Below, in pieces: positions 16,276 through 25,200 of a stretch of 35,257 nucleotides of DNA. The position numbers and the translations under genes were made by a program. Position 1 is the stretch's first letter. Every line of letters starts with the position of its first letter. The notes under the pieces were generated by a model. That model worked only from the letters and a program-made list of their open reading frames with translations, made no database searches and had not been told where the DNA came from. Source of the stretch: Betaproteobacteria bacterium (GTDB lineage Bacteria > Pseudomonadota > Gammaproteobacteria > Burkholderiales > Burkholderiaceae_C); the NCBI GenBank assembly GCA_025360705.1, contig JANYBQ010000174.1:1-35257 (forward strand), written 5' to 3'.

Positions 16276-18777
16276 TTAACCCAGCAGCCGTTCCGGGTTC
16301 GCTTCCAGCTTGGCCAATGCGTCCCGAGTAGCGCGCACCGTCAAGGCTTCCTCTTCCTGCGGCAATAGCAGCCCGGCCTGCAAATATGCGGCCAGCCGCC
16401 CGCTCTGGAGCAGGTAGCTATGACCATCGGCCGAGGCGAACAGGTGCAATTGTTTGCGGTCGCTGCGCCACGCGAACTGAACCTTGGTTACCTGCCCGTT
16501 ATGGTCCAGTGTAAACCAGCAACCCAACTCCAGTTCCTGGGCCCAGGCCAACATTGCGTTGGTGGGCTTCGACCCGCCGTTAGCCACCACGTCGATCGTG
16601 GCCGGGTCGATGCCCAGCATGAGTTCGATACTTTCGGCATCCAGCGGCAGGTCTCCCATTCCGTCTTCGCTGACAAAGTCTTCCAGATGGGCCAGGCGTT
16701 TGGCCATGGCCTCGATTTGCGCGGTTGGAATCGCCTGCGTCTTGGAAAGAAAAGCGTCGGCCAGGGTATCGCTGACAGTCTTGATGTGAACGTCCTGCTG
16801 GCTCGGCGCCATGCCCAGCAACGCCATACCGGTGCGTAAACGCTGCAGCAGTTTGGGCAGATCCTGGATCACACGTGCGCGGTCGGCGCGGTTGGGCTTG
16901 GCGCTGGCCGCCCAGACCAGGTCGGTGGAGGTTTTTTTCAGCTCCAGCGTCTCGGCATGTTGCGGCCCTTTCCGCACCGCTGCCACGGCCAGAACTTCGG
17001 CCCAGATCTTGAACAGGTAGGCCCGGATTTCTTCCCGTACTGGAATGTCCTTGAGCATATTGCGCATCTCGATGGTGTACTGGATCGTGAGCGTTTCTTT
17101 CTGCTCGACCTGCTGCGCCACACTGGCTACTTTTTGCGTCGCGCCGGTTCCGGTCAAAAACTTTTGCAGGAACTTCTGAAACTCGGCGTAGACCAGTTCA
17201 TACACACGCTTGCCGGTCTCGGGGTATTGCTCAATCACCTGTACCACGCGTTTGATTTCCTTCTCCAACGCACCGCCCTGGATACCGCTGGCATCGAATC
17301 CCATCACGCACGAGCCCATGCGGTCGATCAGCTGCCGGGCGGGGTGATTCGCGGTGCCGAAAAAATCAGGCTCCGACAAGGCCACGCGCAGCACCGGCAT
17401 TTGAAGCCGCGCGAACCAGACCCGAATACCAGGCGGGATGCGATCCTCCTGCAAAATAGACTGAAACATCAAAGCCACGATTTCGATCGTGGCTTTTTCG
17501 CCTTTGGTCTCGGCTTTTTTCTTGAGTTCGATGGTTTGCTCGCGCAAGCGCCCCGCAACCCGAGCCACGCCGGCCGAGCTGTAGTCCTCGATCATGGTGC
17601 CGCTGCCGCCATAAGACCCAGCGCTGTCCACGCGAACCGCGATCGCCGCCGCCAGCGCCGGGGAGGCCTGCTCATAAGACGTGGCATGGAACTCGGGCCC
17701 AACCCGTCCGACCAGCAGGCGCTTGAGTTGACCCAGCACGCCCTGCGCCCGGCTCCGCGCCCGGGCTAGCGGTGTGGCGGCGGTCATCATGCGCGTTTCG
17801 TCCTGCGTCAATATTTGTCCCGCATCGGCCCCGGCACGCCCGGCAAATGAACGTTGCGCCACATTACGCGGCATAGGAATGCCACCGGAACCGGTATCGA
17901 TGGATGGATCGCCCCCTTGCCTGGAGAAGAGCGCAGCACGCGACGCGTCTTCGCGCATGCCGCCAGAACCCGGACCGGACCTGGCGCCGCCGCTGGAAAT
18001 GAATCCACCCTGGGAGGACGAAATGCCCTGCGTCGTGTCGCCCACAATGCCATGGTGGCCACTGTGGGGCGCGGGGTCCGCGGACGGACGCGATGAGGGT
18101 CTTGAGCCGCCGCCCTGGGTCGTAGCGCGCCGGACCCGGTCTTTCAATTCGATCGTAGGCATCACGCCTTGTTCGATCAAAAACCCGTTGCTTTTGTTGT
18201 AAGCCTGTTTAAGGCGTTCGGATAAAAGTGCCTGCACCACATCGTTGACGAGCGGCCAGCTGCCGCTCGGCATACCCGCGGCCGCCCATTGCTCCACCAT
18301 CTGCAACACCAGAACCTCCGGCCTGAAAATATCGTGCCGGCCCAGCTCGTCCGAGTTTTCCAGATACTTGATGCGCAGGCGCAAATCGTCAAGTTCAGCG
18401 CTGACCTTGTCCATCACCCGCAGTACCAGCCTGGACGCCAAAATCTTGTTTTCGACTACTTCGGTGCCGACCAGTTGCAGCGAGTCGATGTCCTGCAGAT
18501 CGGTTTTGGCGAATGCGGGTGGTGGTAGCAGCGCCTTTTGCCAGCCTTTAACGGTCTCATCGCGCCAGCTTGTCCTGGCCCGCTGAAAGAACGTCCATGC
18601 ATCGCGCCGAACCTGCATTTCCCGCGATGGCGCGGCCTCGTTGACCAGCACACTCAAACGTTCCTGCACCGCCGACCCAATGTCGGTCATGGCGCGGCCC
18701 GCGTCCGCTACAAAACGTTCCCGCGTTTCCTGCGCCAGCCGGCTGCGTTGGGAGGATGGTGGGGGTTGTGACGCCAT
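16276..18777 (-). CDS. DUF1631 domain protein, function unknown
   Basis: An 833-residue protein of the DUF1631 family, known mainly from beta- and gammaproteobacteria and without an established function. I see no signal peptide or membrane segment, so it is probably cytoplasmic. The N-terminal part (about 1-215) and C-terminal part (about 330-833) look folded and helical. They are joined by a low-complexity Gly/Ser/Pro linker at about 220-330 (for example GGGSRPSSRPSADP). Its start lies 15 bases after the secF stop in the same direction, so it is probably transcribed with yajC-secD-secF. No clear Shine-Dalgarno precedes the ATG at 18777. The coding region contains a perfect hairpin described separately. 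No catalytic motif was recognised. Confidence 0.85.
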   Translation of the reverse strand: MASQPPPSSQRSRLAQETRERFVADAGRAMTDIGSAVQERLSVLVNEAAPSREMQVRRDAWTFFQRARTSWRDETVKGWQKALLPPPAFAKTDLQDIDSLQLVGTEVVENKILASRLVLRVMDKVSAELDDLRLRIKYLENSDELGRHDIFRPEVLVLQMVEQWAAAGMPSGSWPLVNDVVQALLSERLKQAYNKSNGFLIEQGVMPTIELKDRVRRATTQGGGSRPSSRPSADPAPHSGHHGIVGDTTQGISSSQGGFISSGGARSGPGSGGMREDASRAALFSRQGGDPSIDTGSGGIPMPRNVAQRSFAGRAGADAGQILTQDETRMMTAATPLARARSRAQGVLGQLKRLLVGRVGPEFHATSYEQASPALAAAIAVRVDSAGSYGGSGTMIEDYSSAGVARVAGRLREQTIELKKKAETKGEKATIEIVALMFQSILQEDRIPPGIRVWFARLQMPVLRVALSEPDFFGTANHPARQLIDRMGSCVMGFDASGIQGGALEKEIKRVVQVIEQYPETGKRVYELVYAEFQKFLQKFLTGTGATQKVASVAQQVEQKETLTIQYTIEMRNMLKDIPVREEIRAYLFKIWAEVLAVAAVRKGPQHAETLELKKTSTDLVWAASAKPNRADRARVIQDLPKLLQRLRTGMALLGMAPSQQDVHIKTVSDTLADAFLSKTQAIPTAQIEAMAKRLAHLEDFVSEDGMGDLPLDAESIELMLGIDPATIDVVANGGSKPTNAMLAWAQELELGCWFTLDHNGQVTKVQFAWRSDRKQLHLFASADGHSYLLQSGRLAAYLQAGLLLPQEEEALTVRATRDALAKLEANPERLLG
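17471..17496 (+). repeat. Terminator-like perfect hairpin inside the DUF1631 gene
   Basis: AAAGCCACGAT at 17471-17481 and its exact complement at 17486-17496 enclose the tetraloop TTCG. On the plus strand, antisense to the gene, the stem runs into TTTTTCG, resembling an intrinsic terminator. On the sense strand the stem is followed by GATG, not a T-run. It encodes an ordinary stretch of the protein (ATIEIVAL), so codon-level coincidence remains possible. Confidence 0.45.
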
Positions 18778-18792
18778 GAGTCGGAAACCCGG

Positions 18793-19746
18793 TCAGACAG
18801 TGGCGCCAGCATTCGGGTCGTTGGGATCGAGGCCTTTCTGGGGAGTGCCCTTAACCAGATCCTCGCGCTTGATGCCTAGCCACATGGCAATCGCGGCGCC
18901 TACAAACACCGACGAATAAATGCCAAAGCAGATACCGATAGTGAGCGCCAGCGCAAAATAATAGAGCGTTGGACCGCCAAATAGCAGCATTGACAAAACC
19001 ATGATCTGGGTGGAGCCGTGGGTGATGATAGTACGACTGATTGTGGATGTGATCGCGTTGTCGATTATCTGAACCGTATTCATCTTGCGGTAGCGCCGGA
19101 AATTCTCCCGAATCCGGTCGAAAATAACCACCGACTCGTTGACCGAATAACCCAGCACCGCCAATACGGCAGCCAGTACCGCAAGTGAAAATTCCCACTG
19201 AAAGAAGGCGAAAAATCCCAGAATGATGACTACGTCGTGCAGATTGGCGACGATCGCCGCGACCGCGAACTTCCACTCGAAACGCACCGCCAGGTAGAGC
19301 ATGATCCCGATCACCACCATGCCCAGCGCTTTCAGCCCGTCCACCACCAATTCTTCACCCACTTGAGGTCCGACAAATTCCTGACGTCGCAGAGTCGCGT
19401 TGTTGTCGATTTTCTTCAGCGCGGCAAAAGCGGTCTCGCTTTGCCGTGCCGAGCTGACGCCTTTTTGCGATGGCAAACGGATCATCACGTCGCGCGCCGT
19501 TCCAAAGTTCTGCACCTGGATGTCGGTATAACCCAGGCCTGCGATCACCTCACGGATCTTGCCTACATCCGCGGGCTGCGCGTATCCAACCTCCATCACC
19601 GTGCCCCCGGTGAATTCGACCGACAGGTGCAAGCCCCGATGGGCCAGAAAAAACACCGCCAGCGCAAACGTCACGAGGGAAACCGCGTTTAGCACCAACG
19701 CATGACGCATGAAAGGAATGTCGCGCCGGATCTTGAAGAATTCCAT
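18793..19746 (-). CDS. secF: Protein translocase subunit SecF
   Basis: With SecD and YajC, uses the proton-motive force to help pull proteins through SecYEG at the inner membrane. The 317-residue protein has an N-terminal helix (residues 15-36), a periplasmic domain beginning LSVEFTGGTVMEV, and five further helices. The conserved AVLGYSVNESVVIFDRIREN segment and the STISRTIITHGST region are present. It starts three bases after the secD stop, a normal arrangement for an obligate partner pair. The C-terminal cytoplasmic tail ends in an NDPN-rich sequence. The DUF1631 gene follows after 15 bases. Confidence 0.97.
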   Translation of the reverse strand: MEFFKIRRDIPFMRHALVLNAVSLVTFALAVFFLAHRGLHLSVEFTGGTVMEVGYAQPADVGKIREVIAGLGYTDIQVQNFGTARDVMIRLPSQKGVSSARQSETAFAALKKIDNNATLRRQEFVGPQVGEELVVDGLKALGMVVIGIMLYLAVRFEWKFAVAAIVANLHDVVIILGFFAFFQWEFSLAVLAAVLAVLGYSVNESVVIFDRIRENFRRYRKMNTVQIIDNAITSTISRTIITHGSTQIMVLSMLLFGGPTLYYFALALTIGICFGIYSSVFVGAAIAMWLGIKREDLVKGTPQKGLDPNDPNAGATV

Positions 19747-19749
19747 CTC

Positions 19750-21642
19750 TTATTTTCCCTGTCCGGAAGTTGCGGCCACGGCGCCGCCGTCGGGCCGCCA
19801 CACCGTGCCGATCGACACACCCTTGAGCTTCTTGACACGCCCGTACCAGAAATTCACCAAACCGCGCGAAAAGAACACCGCAGAGAACATGCTGGTCAAA
19901 ATGCCGATGCAGTGCACCACCGCAAAACCGCGCACCGGGCCCGAGCCGAAAATCAGCAAGGCAAACCCGGCGATCAGCGTCGTGACGTTGGAATCGAGGA
20001 TGGTGCCCCAGGCGCGCTCGTACCCCGTGTTGATGGCTGCCTGCGGCGAAGCGCCGTTGCGGAGTTCCTCGCGTACGCGTTCATTGATCAACACGTTGGA
20101 GTCGATCGCCATGCCAAGCGCCAACGCCATGGCGGCCATGCCAGGCAGTGTCAAGGTAGCCTGCAACATCGACAACACAGCCACCAGCAACAACAGGTTG
20201 ACCGCCAGCGCAATGCCGGAGAAAAGGCCAAACACCGCGTAATACACACACATGAACGCCACGATCACCAGAAAGCCCCAGGTAACGCTGTGAAAGCCTT
20301 TGGCGATATTCTCGGCGCCCAAGCTTGGCCCAATGGTGCGTTCTTCGATAATTTCCATCGGTGCGGCGAGCGAGCCGGCGCGCAGCAGCAAAGCGGTGTC
20401 GGCGGCCTCCATGGACGTCATGCGACCTGAAATCTGAACTTGGCCACCGCCGATCTCGCTCCTTATTACCGGCGCGGTAACGACTTCGCCCTTGCCTTTT
20501 TCGAACAGCAGGATGGCCATGCGTTTGCCGATGTTTTCACGCGTCACATCGCGAAAGATACGTGCGCCCTTGGCATCCAGGCGTAGATGAACCGCTGCTT
20601 CCTGCGTCTGGTTGTCGAAGCCGGGCTGGGCATCGGTCAAATTTTCCCCGGTCAAAATGACCTGCTTCTTGACGATCACGGGCTGGCTGTTGCGCTCCAG
20701 GTAACGCTCGTCGCCAAACGGCACCGGACCGGTGCCGGACTCCGCCGCGCGCGCTTCGGCGCTCTCATCTACCAGCCGAACTTCCAGCGTGGCGGTACGG
20801 CCCAGAATATCCTTGGCCTTGGCGGTGTCCTGAACTCCCGGCAGCTGAACCACGATGCGGTCAACGCCTTGTTGCTGTATCACCGGTTCGGCCACACCCA
20901 ATTCATTGATCCGGTTGTGCAGCGTGACCATGTTCTGTTTCAGCGCCTGATCCTGGATCGTGCGCGCGGCCGGGGGTTTGATGCTGGCTGTCAGCTTGAT
21001 GTCCGTACCATCCGGCGCTTCGACCGTCTGTAGTTCCGCGAACTGGTCGGCGATCACCCGCTTGGCTGCATCCAGAGTTGCGGCGTCGCGCAGGCGCACT
21101 TCGATGGTCTGGCCGACGCGGCTGATACCGCCGTGGCGAATATTCTTCTCGCGCAACACCGTTCGCAAGTCGCCCGAAAGCGACTCGGCCTTTTTAGTCA
21201 GGGCCGCTTGCATGTCGACTTGCAGCATGAAATGCACGCCACCGCGCAAATCCAGACCGAGATACATCGGCGCCGCACCCAGCGCGGACAACCACTTGGG
21301 CGAACGCGACAGCAAATTCAGCGCAACTACATAAGCCGGGTCGGACGCATCGGGCACCAGTGCCTTTTGAATCGCGTCCTTGGCCTTGAGCTGGCTGTCA
21401 GTATTGTCGAAACGCGCCTTGATGGAGTTGCCGTCGAAGGTGATGGCATCTGCCCCGACACCTGCCGACTTGAGCGCCTCTTCTACACGCGCTTGCGTGC
21501 CGCTGTCCACCTTGATCGTGGATTTGGCCGAAGAAATCTGTACCGCGGGGGCTTCGCCGAAAAAATTCGGCAGGGTGTAAAAAAAGCCCACCAACAGAGC
21601 CATCACGATGATCGCGTACTTCCATACCGGGTAACGATTCAT
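19750..21642 (-). CDS. secD: Protein translocase subunit SecD
   Basis: Large subunit of the SecDF accessory translocase; its periplasmic domain captures emerging proteins and completes export. The 630-residue product begins with a membrane anchor (YAIIVMALLVGFFYTLPNFF). The conserved YLGLDLRGGVHFMLQVD segment and a large periplasmic region follow, then five C-terminal helices including ALALGMAIDSNVLINERVREE, which carries the proton-pathway aspartate region. The C-terminus (SRGLVNFWYGR) is typical. The ATG at 21642 is in the family position. It lies 126 bases downstream of yajC, a larger gap than usual for this operon, and that gap contains a possible 29-codon ORF. Confidence 0.97.
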   Translation of the reverse strand: MNRYPVWKYAIIVMALLVGFFYTLPNFFGEAPAVQISSAKSTIKVDSGTQARVEEALKSAGVGADAITFDGNSIKARFDNTDSQLKAKDAIQKALVPDASDPAYVVALNLLSRSPKWLSALGAAPMYLGLDLRGGVHFMLQVDMQAALTKKAESLSGDLRTVLREKNIRHGGISRVGQTIEVRLRDAATLDAAKRVIADQFAELQTVEAPDGTDIKLTASIKPPAARTIQDQALKQNMVTLHNRINELGVAEPVIQQQGVDRIVVQLPGVQDTAKAKDILGRTATLEVRLVDESAEARAAESGTGPVPFGDERYLERNSQPVIVKKQVILTGENLTDAQPGFDNQTQEAAVHLRLDAKGARIFRDVTRENIGKRMAILLFEKGKGEVVTAPVIRSEIGGGQVQISGRMTSMEAADTALLLRAGSLAAPMEIIEERTIGPSLGAENIAKGFHSVTWGFLVIVAFMCVYYAVFGLFSGIALAVNLLLLVAVLSMLQATLTLPGMAAMALALGMAIDSNVLINERVREELRNGASPQAAINTGYERAWGTILDSNVTTLIAGFALLIFGSGPVRGFAVVHCIGILTSMFSAVFFSRGLVNFWYGRVKKLKGVSIGTVWRPDGGAVAATSGQGK

Positions 21643-21672
21643 GTTAAATACGCCACCAGGTTTTCGGCGCGC

Positions 21673-21762
21673 TCAGAGGTCGTGAAGGTTTCGTAGCGAG
21701 CGAGCCAGGGTGCCGTCGAGCACCGCAGGCGCCAGATCGGCGCGCGCAGTGGAAAGAGTCAT
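21673..21762 (-). CDS. Possible 29-residue small ORF between yajC and secD
   Basis: An ATG six bases after the yajC stop opens a 29-codon frame (MTLSTARADLAPAVLDG, then a short basic stretch) ending at 21673, 30 bases before the secD start. A purine-rich GAGAGG precedes the ATG, but it is only two to four bases away, closer than ideal. No similarity is recognised. It might be a real small protein, a leader peptide for secD translation, or chance in GC-rich DNA. Confidence 0.22.
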   Translation of the reverse strand: MTLSTARADLAPAVLDGTLARSLRNLHDL

Positions 21763-21768
21763 GACCTC

Positions 21769-22098
21769 TCACTTGATAGAACCTTTCGGGAGCACCTGCA
21801 CGACCGCGCTGCGTTGTACCTGCAATTCAACACCGTTGGCCACTTCGAGCGCCAGGTAGCTGTCGCCCATTTTGGCGACTTTGCCCAGGACCCCGCCAAC
21901 GGTGACAACTTCGTCCCCTTTGGCTATCGCGTCGATCATGGTCCGATGCTCTTTCTGCTTTTTCATCTGGGGACGGATCATGACAAAATAAAGCACCACG
22001 AACATCAGTACCAGCGGCAACATGCTCGTAAGCGACGAGAACATGTCACCTCCCGCAGCAGCGGGGGCAGTTTGGGCAAAAGCGGAAGAAATGAACAC
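21769..22098 (-). CDS. yajC: Preprotein translocase subunit YajC
   Basis: A small inner-membrane partner of SecDF. I chose the GTG at 22098 (MFISSAFAQTAPAAAGG) because GGAG lies six bases upstream and the resulting 109 residues match the family's length; the track's ATG at 22143 adds 15 unlike residues. One membrane helix (SMLPLVLMFVVLYFVMI) is followed by the hallmark RPQMKKQKEHRTMIDAIAKG and DEVVTVGGVLGKV segments. It is first in the yajC-secD-secF transcript. In many proteobacteria tgt lies directly upstream, but here the upstream neighbour is the end of the oxidoreductase gene. Confidence 0.95.
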   Translation of the reverse strand: MFISSAFAQTAPAAAGGDMFSSLTSMLPLVLMFVVLYFVMIRPQMKKQKEHRTMIDAIAKGDEVVTVGGVLGKVAKMGDSYLALEVANGVELQVQRSAVVQVLPKGSIK

Positions 22099-22205
22099 GG
22101 GCGACTCCACGACAACTGTTAAATGAGTTCGCCCGCGACTCATGGTTCGCTGGCAAACGGATAACCTTGCATTGTATGCGGCGCACCGTATCGGCGGCCT
22201 ATCGA

Positions 22206-22229
22206 AACTCCCGAACTCCCGAACTCCCG
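22206..22229. repeat. Three perfect tandem copies of the 8-mer AACTCCCG
   Basis: AACTCCCG is repeated exactly three times in the 148-base gap between the oxidoreductase stop and yajC. The 8-base period and perfect identity suggest replication slippage. No regulatory role is evident, although it lies upstream of yajC. Confidence 0.8.
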
Positions 22230-22246
22230 GCTTCCGATACCCGGAA

Positions 22247-25200
22247 CTAGGCCGATTGCCGCAGCGGCTCGCGCCAGCGCTGCATCAAGACCTGCCAGTG
22301 CTGTCGCGCGGCCTTGAGGTTGCGTTCTTTCACATGCCCATATCCCTTGATTTGCTCCGGGATTCGCGCAATCTCCACCGCGGCTGCGTGGTTGGCCGCA
22401 TCCAGCGAGACCAGGACTTCATCGATGCTGGACTTGTACTCGCCAATTAACGCCCGCTCGTGGCGGCGCTCTTCGGTCCGGCCAAAAATATCCAGCGCGG
22501 TACCTCGCAAACCCCTGAGTTTGGACAGCACCCTGAATCCGGTCAACATGGCCGGGCCGAATTTCATTTTCTGCAACTCACCCTTTGCGTTCTTCTTCGC
22601 GATCAACGGCGGCGCGAGGTGGTAGTTGATTTTGAAATCGCCTTCGAACATGCCATTGACGCGCGCCAGAAACGCGCCGTCGGTGTGCAGGCGCGCGACT
22701 TCGTATTCATCCTTGTAGGCCATCAGCTTGAACAGGTAACGTGCCACCGACTCGGTAAAAACAGTCTTGTTCAGGCCGGCCTCGCGTCCACGCACCTTGT
22801 CCACGAACCCCTTGTAAACGGCCGCGTAGGCGGCGTTTTGGTAGGCGGTCAGGAACTCGACGCGCAGGCTCACGATATCGTCCAGCGACTCGCGCTTTTT
22901 GAACTGGAGCACTTGGCCCGGTGCAAGCAGTTTTTCCACGCTGGCCCAGTCGTGGGCGGCGCGCCGGCCCCATTCAAATGCTGCCTTGTTGTTCTCCACC
23001 GCTACGGCATTTAGCTCAATGGCACGCATCAGGGATTCGCGGCCGAGCGGTATCCAGCCTTTTTGCCAGGCAAATCCCAGCAGCATCGGGTTGGTGTAAA
23101 TGCTGTCGCCCATCAATTTCGTGGCGGCGGCATCGGCATTGAAAGTAGCCATGCAGGTGGCGCCCACCGCTCTGGAAATTTCGACCGCGCAGGCATCGGC
23201 CGGGTTCTGCCAATCGGCGTTTTTCACGAACGCCGCCGTAGGTGCACCGTGGGAGTTGAGCGCGACATGCGTGCGGCCCTCGCGCATGCGCAGCATGGTT
23301 TCCCTACCGGCCGTCACGATCGGATCGCACCCGATGATCAGGTCGGCGGCGGCCATACCGACGCGGGTCGTGCGAATGTCCCGCTGGTGCGCGCCGATCA
23401 TTACATGGCTCCAGGTAGCGCCGCCTTTTTGCGCCAGCCCGCCGGCGTCCTGCGTGACGATACCTTTGCCCTCAATGTGCGCCGCGACTCCGAGCAACTG
23501 CCCGATCGTGATAACCCCGGTGCCGCCCACACCGGCTACAACAACGCCCCAGACTTCCCCGTTGACCAACTGCGTTTGTTGGATCACCGGCTCCGGCAAG
23601 GCGCCAAGCTCGAATGGCGAGACCGCCTTTTCCCTGGTGTTCTTTTTGAGTTGCCCGCCCTCGACCGTAATGAAGCTCGGGCAAAAGCCCTTGAGGCAGG
23701 ACAGGTCCTTGTTGCAGGTGGACTGATTGATCTGGCGTTTGCGGCCAAACCCGGTTTCAAGCGGCTCCACGCTCAGGCAGTTGGATTGCACGCCGCAGTC
23801 GCCACACCCTTCGCATACCAGCTCGTTGATGACTACCCGTTTGGCCGGGTCCACCAGGCTGCCACGCTTGCGCCGGCGCCGCTTCTCCGTGGCGCAGGTC
23901 TGGTCGTAGATGATGGCCGTGGTGCCCTTGATTTCGCGCAACGCGCGTTGCACCGAATCGAGCTGGTCGCGGTGCAGCACATCCACGCCCTCGACAAGTT
24001 TTACGCCCTCGTATTTTTCCGGCTCATCGGTGACCACGACTATCTTGACGGCGCCCTCGGCACGCACCGACTGCGCGATCTGCGCCACCGAGTGGCCCTC
24101 GGCGCGTTCGCCCACGCGTTGCCCACCGGTCATCGCCACCGCGTCGTTGTACAGAATCTTGTAGGTGATGTTGACGCCTGACGCGATGCTCATGCGGATG
24201 GCCAGCAGCCCGCTGTGAAAGTAAGTGCCGTCGCCCAGATTGGCGAACATGTGCTGGTCGGTGCTGAAGGGTTGTTGCCCGACCCATGGCACGCCTTCGC
24301 CGCCCATCTGGGTGAAGCCGACCGTGCTGCGGTCCATCCATAAGGCCATATAGTGGCAACCGATGCCGGCCATGGCACGCGAGCCTTCAGGTACTTTGGT
24401 ACTGGTGTTGTGCGGGCAGCCCGAACAGAACCAGGGTGGGCGGTCCGCGCCTTTGTTGCCGCCCAGTTCCAGAGCCTGCATTGCGCTTTCCTTGGCTTGC
24501 AAAATCGCCAGCTGCATGTCGATGCGCGCGCAGATGTCGGCGTCCAGGCCCATCTTCTGCAGGCGTTTGGCGATCGCGCGCGCAATCAGCGCGGGCGACA
24601 GGTCGGCATTGGCGCGCAACAAGGTGTTGGCGGTCGGGTTCGGCATGGACCACTCGCCACCCGAAAAATCCCCATCCACCTCGTTGAACTTGCCGTAGAT
24701 ATGCGGCCGCACGTCGGCGCGCCAGTTGTACAACTCTTCCTTGAGCTGGTACTCGATGACCTGGCGTTTTTCTTCTACCACCAGGATTTCCCGCAGGCCG
24801 GTGGCGAACTCGCGTGTCAACTGTGCTTCCAGCGGCCAGACTACGCCGACCTTGTGCAGGCGAATGCCCAGCCGGCGGCAGGTTGTATCGTCCAGCCCCA
24901 GGTCGATCAACGCTTGACGGGTGTCGTTGTATGCTTTGCCACTCGCGATAATGCCAAAGCGGTCGTTGTTGCCCTCAATTGCGTTGTAGTTCAGGCGGTT
25001 GGCGCGGATGTAGGCCAGCGCGGCATACCACTTGTAATCGAACAGCCGGGCTTCCTGCTCCAGCGGCGTGTCGGGCCAACGGATATGCACGCCGCCGGGC
25101 GGCATTTCGAAGTCTGGCATTACGATCTTGACCCGCTCGGGGTCGATCATGGCGGTAGCGCTCGACTCCACGATCTCCTGAATCGTTTTCATGCCGGCCC

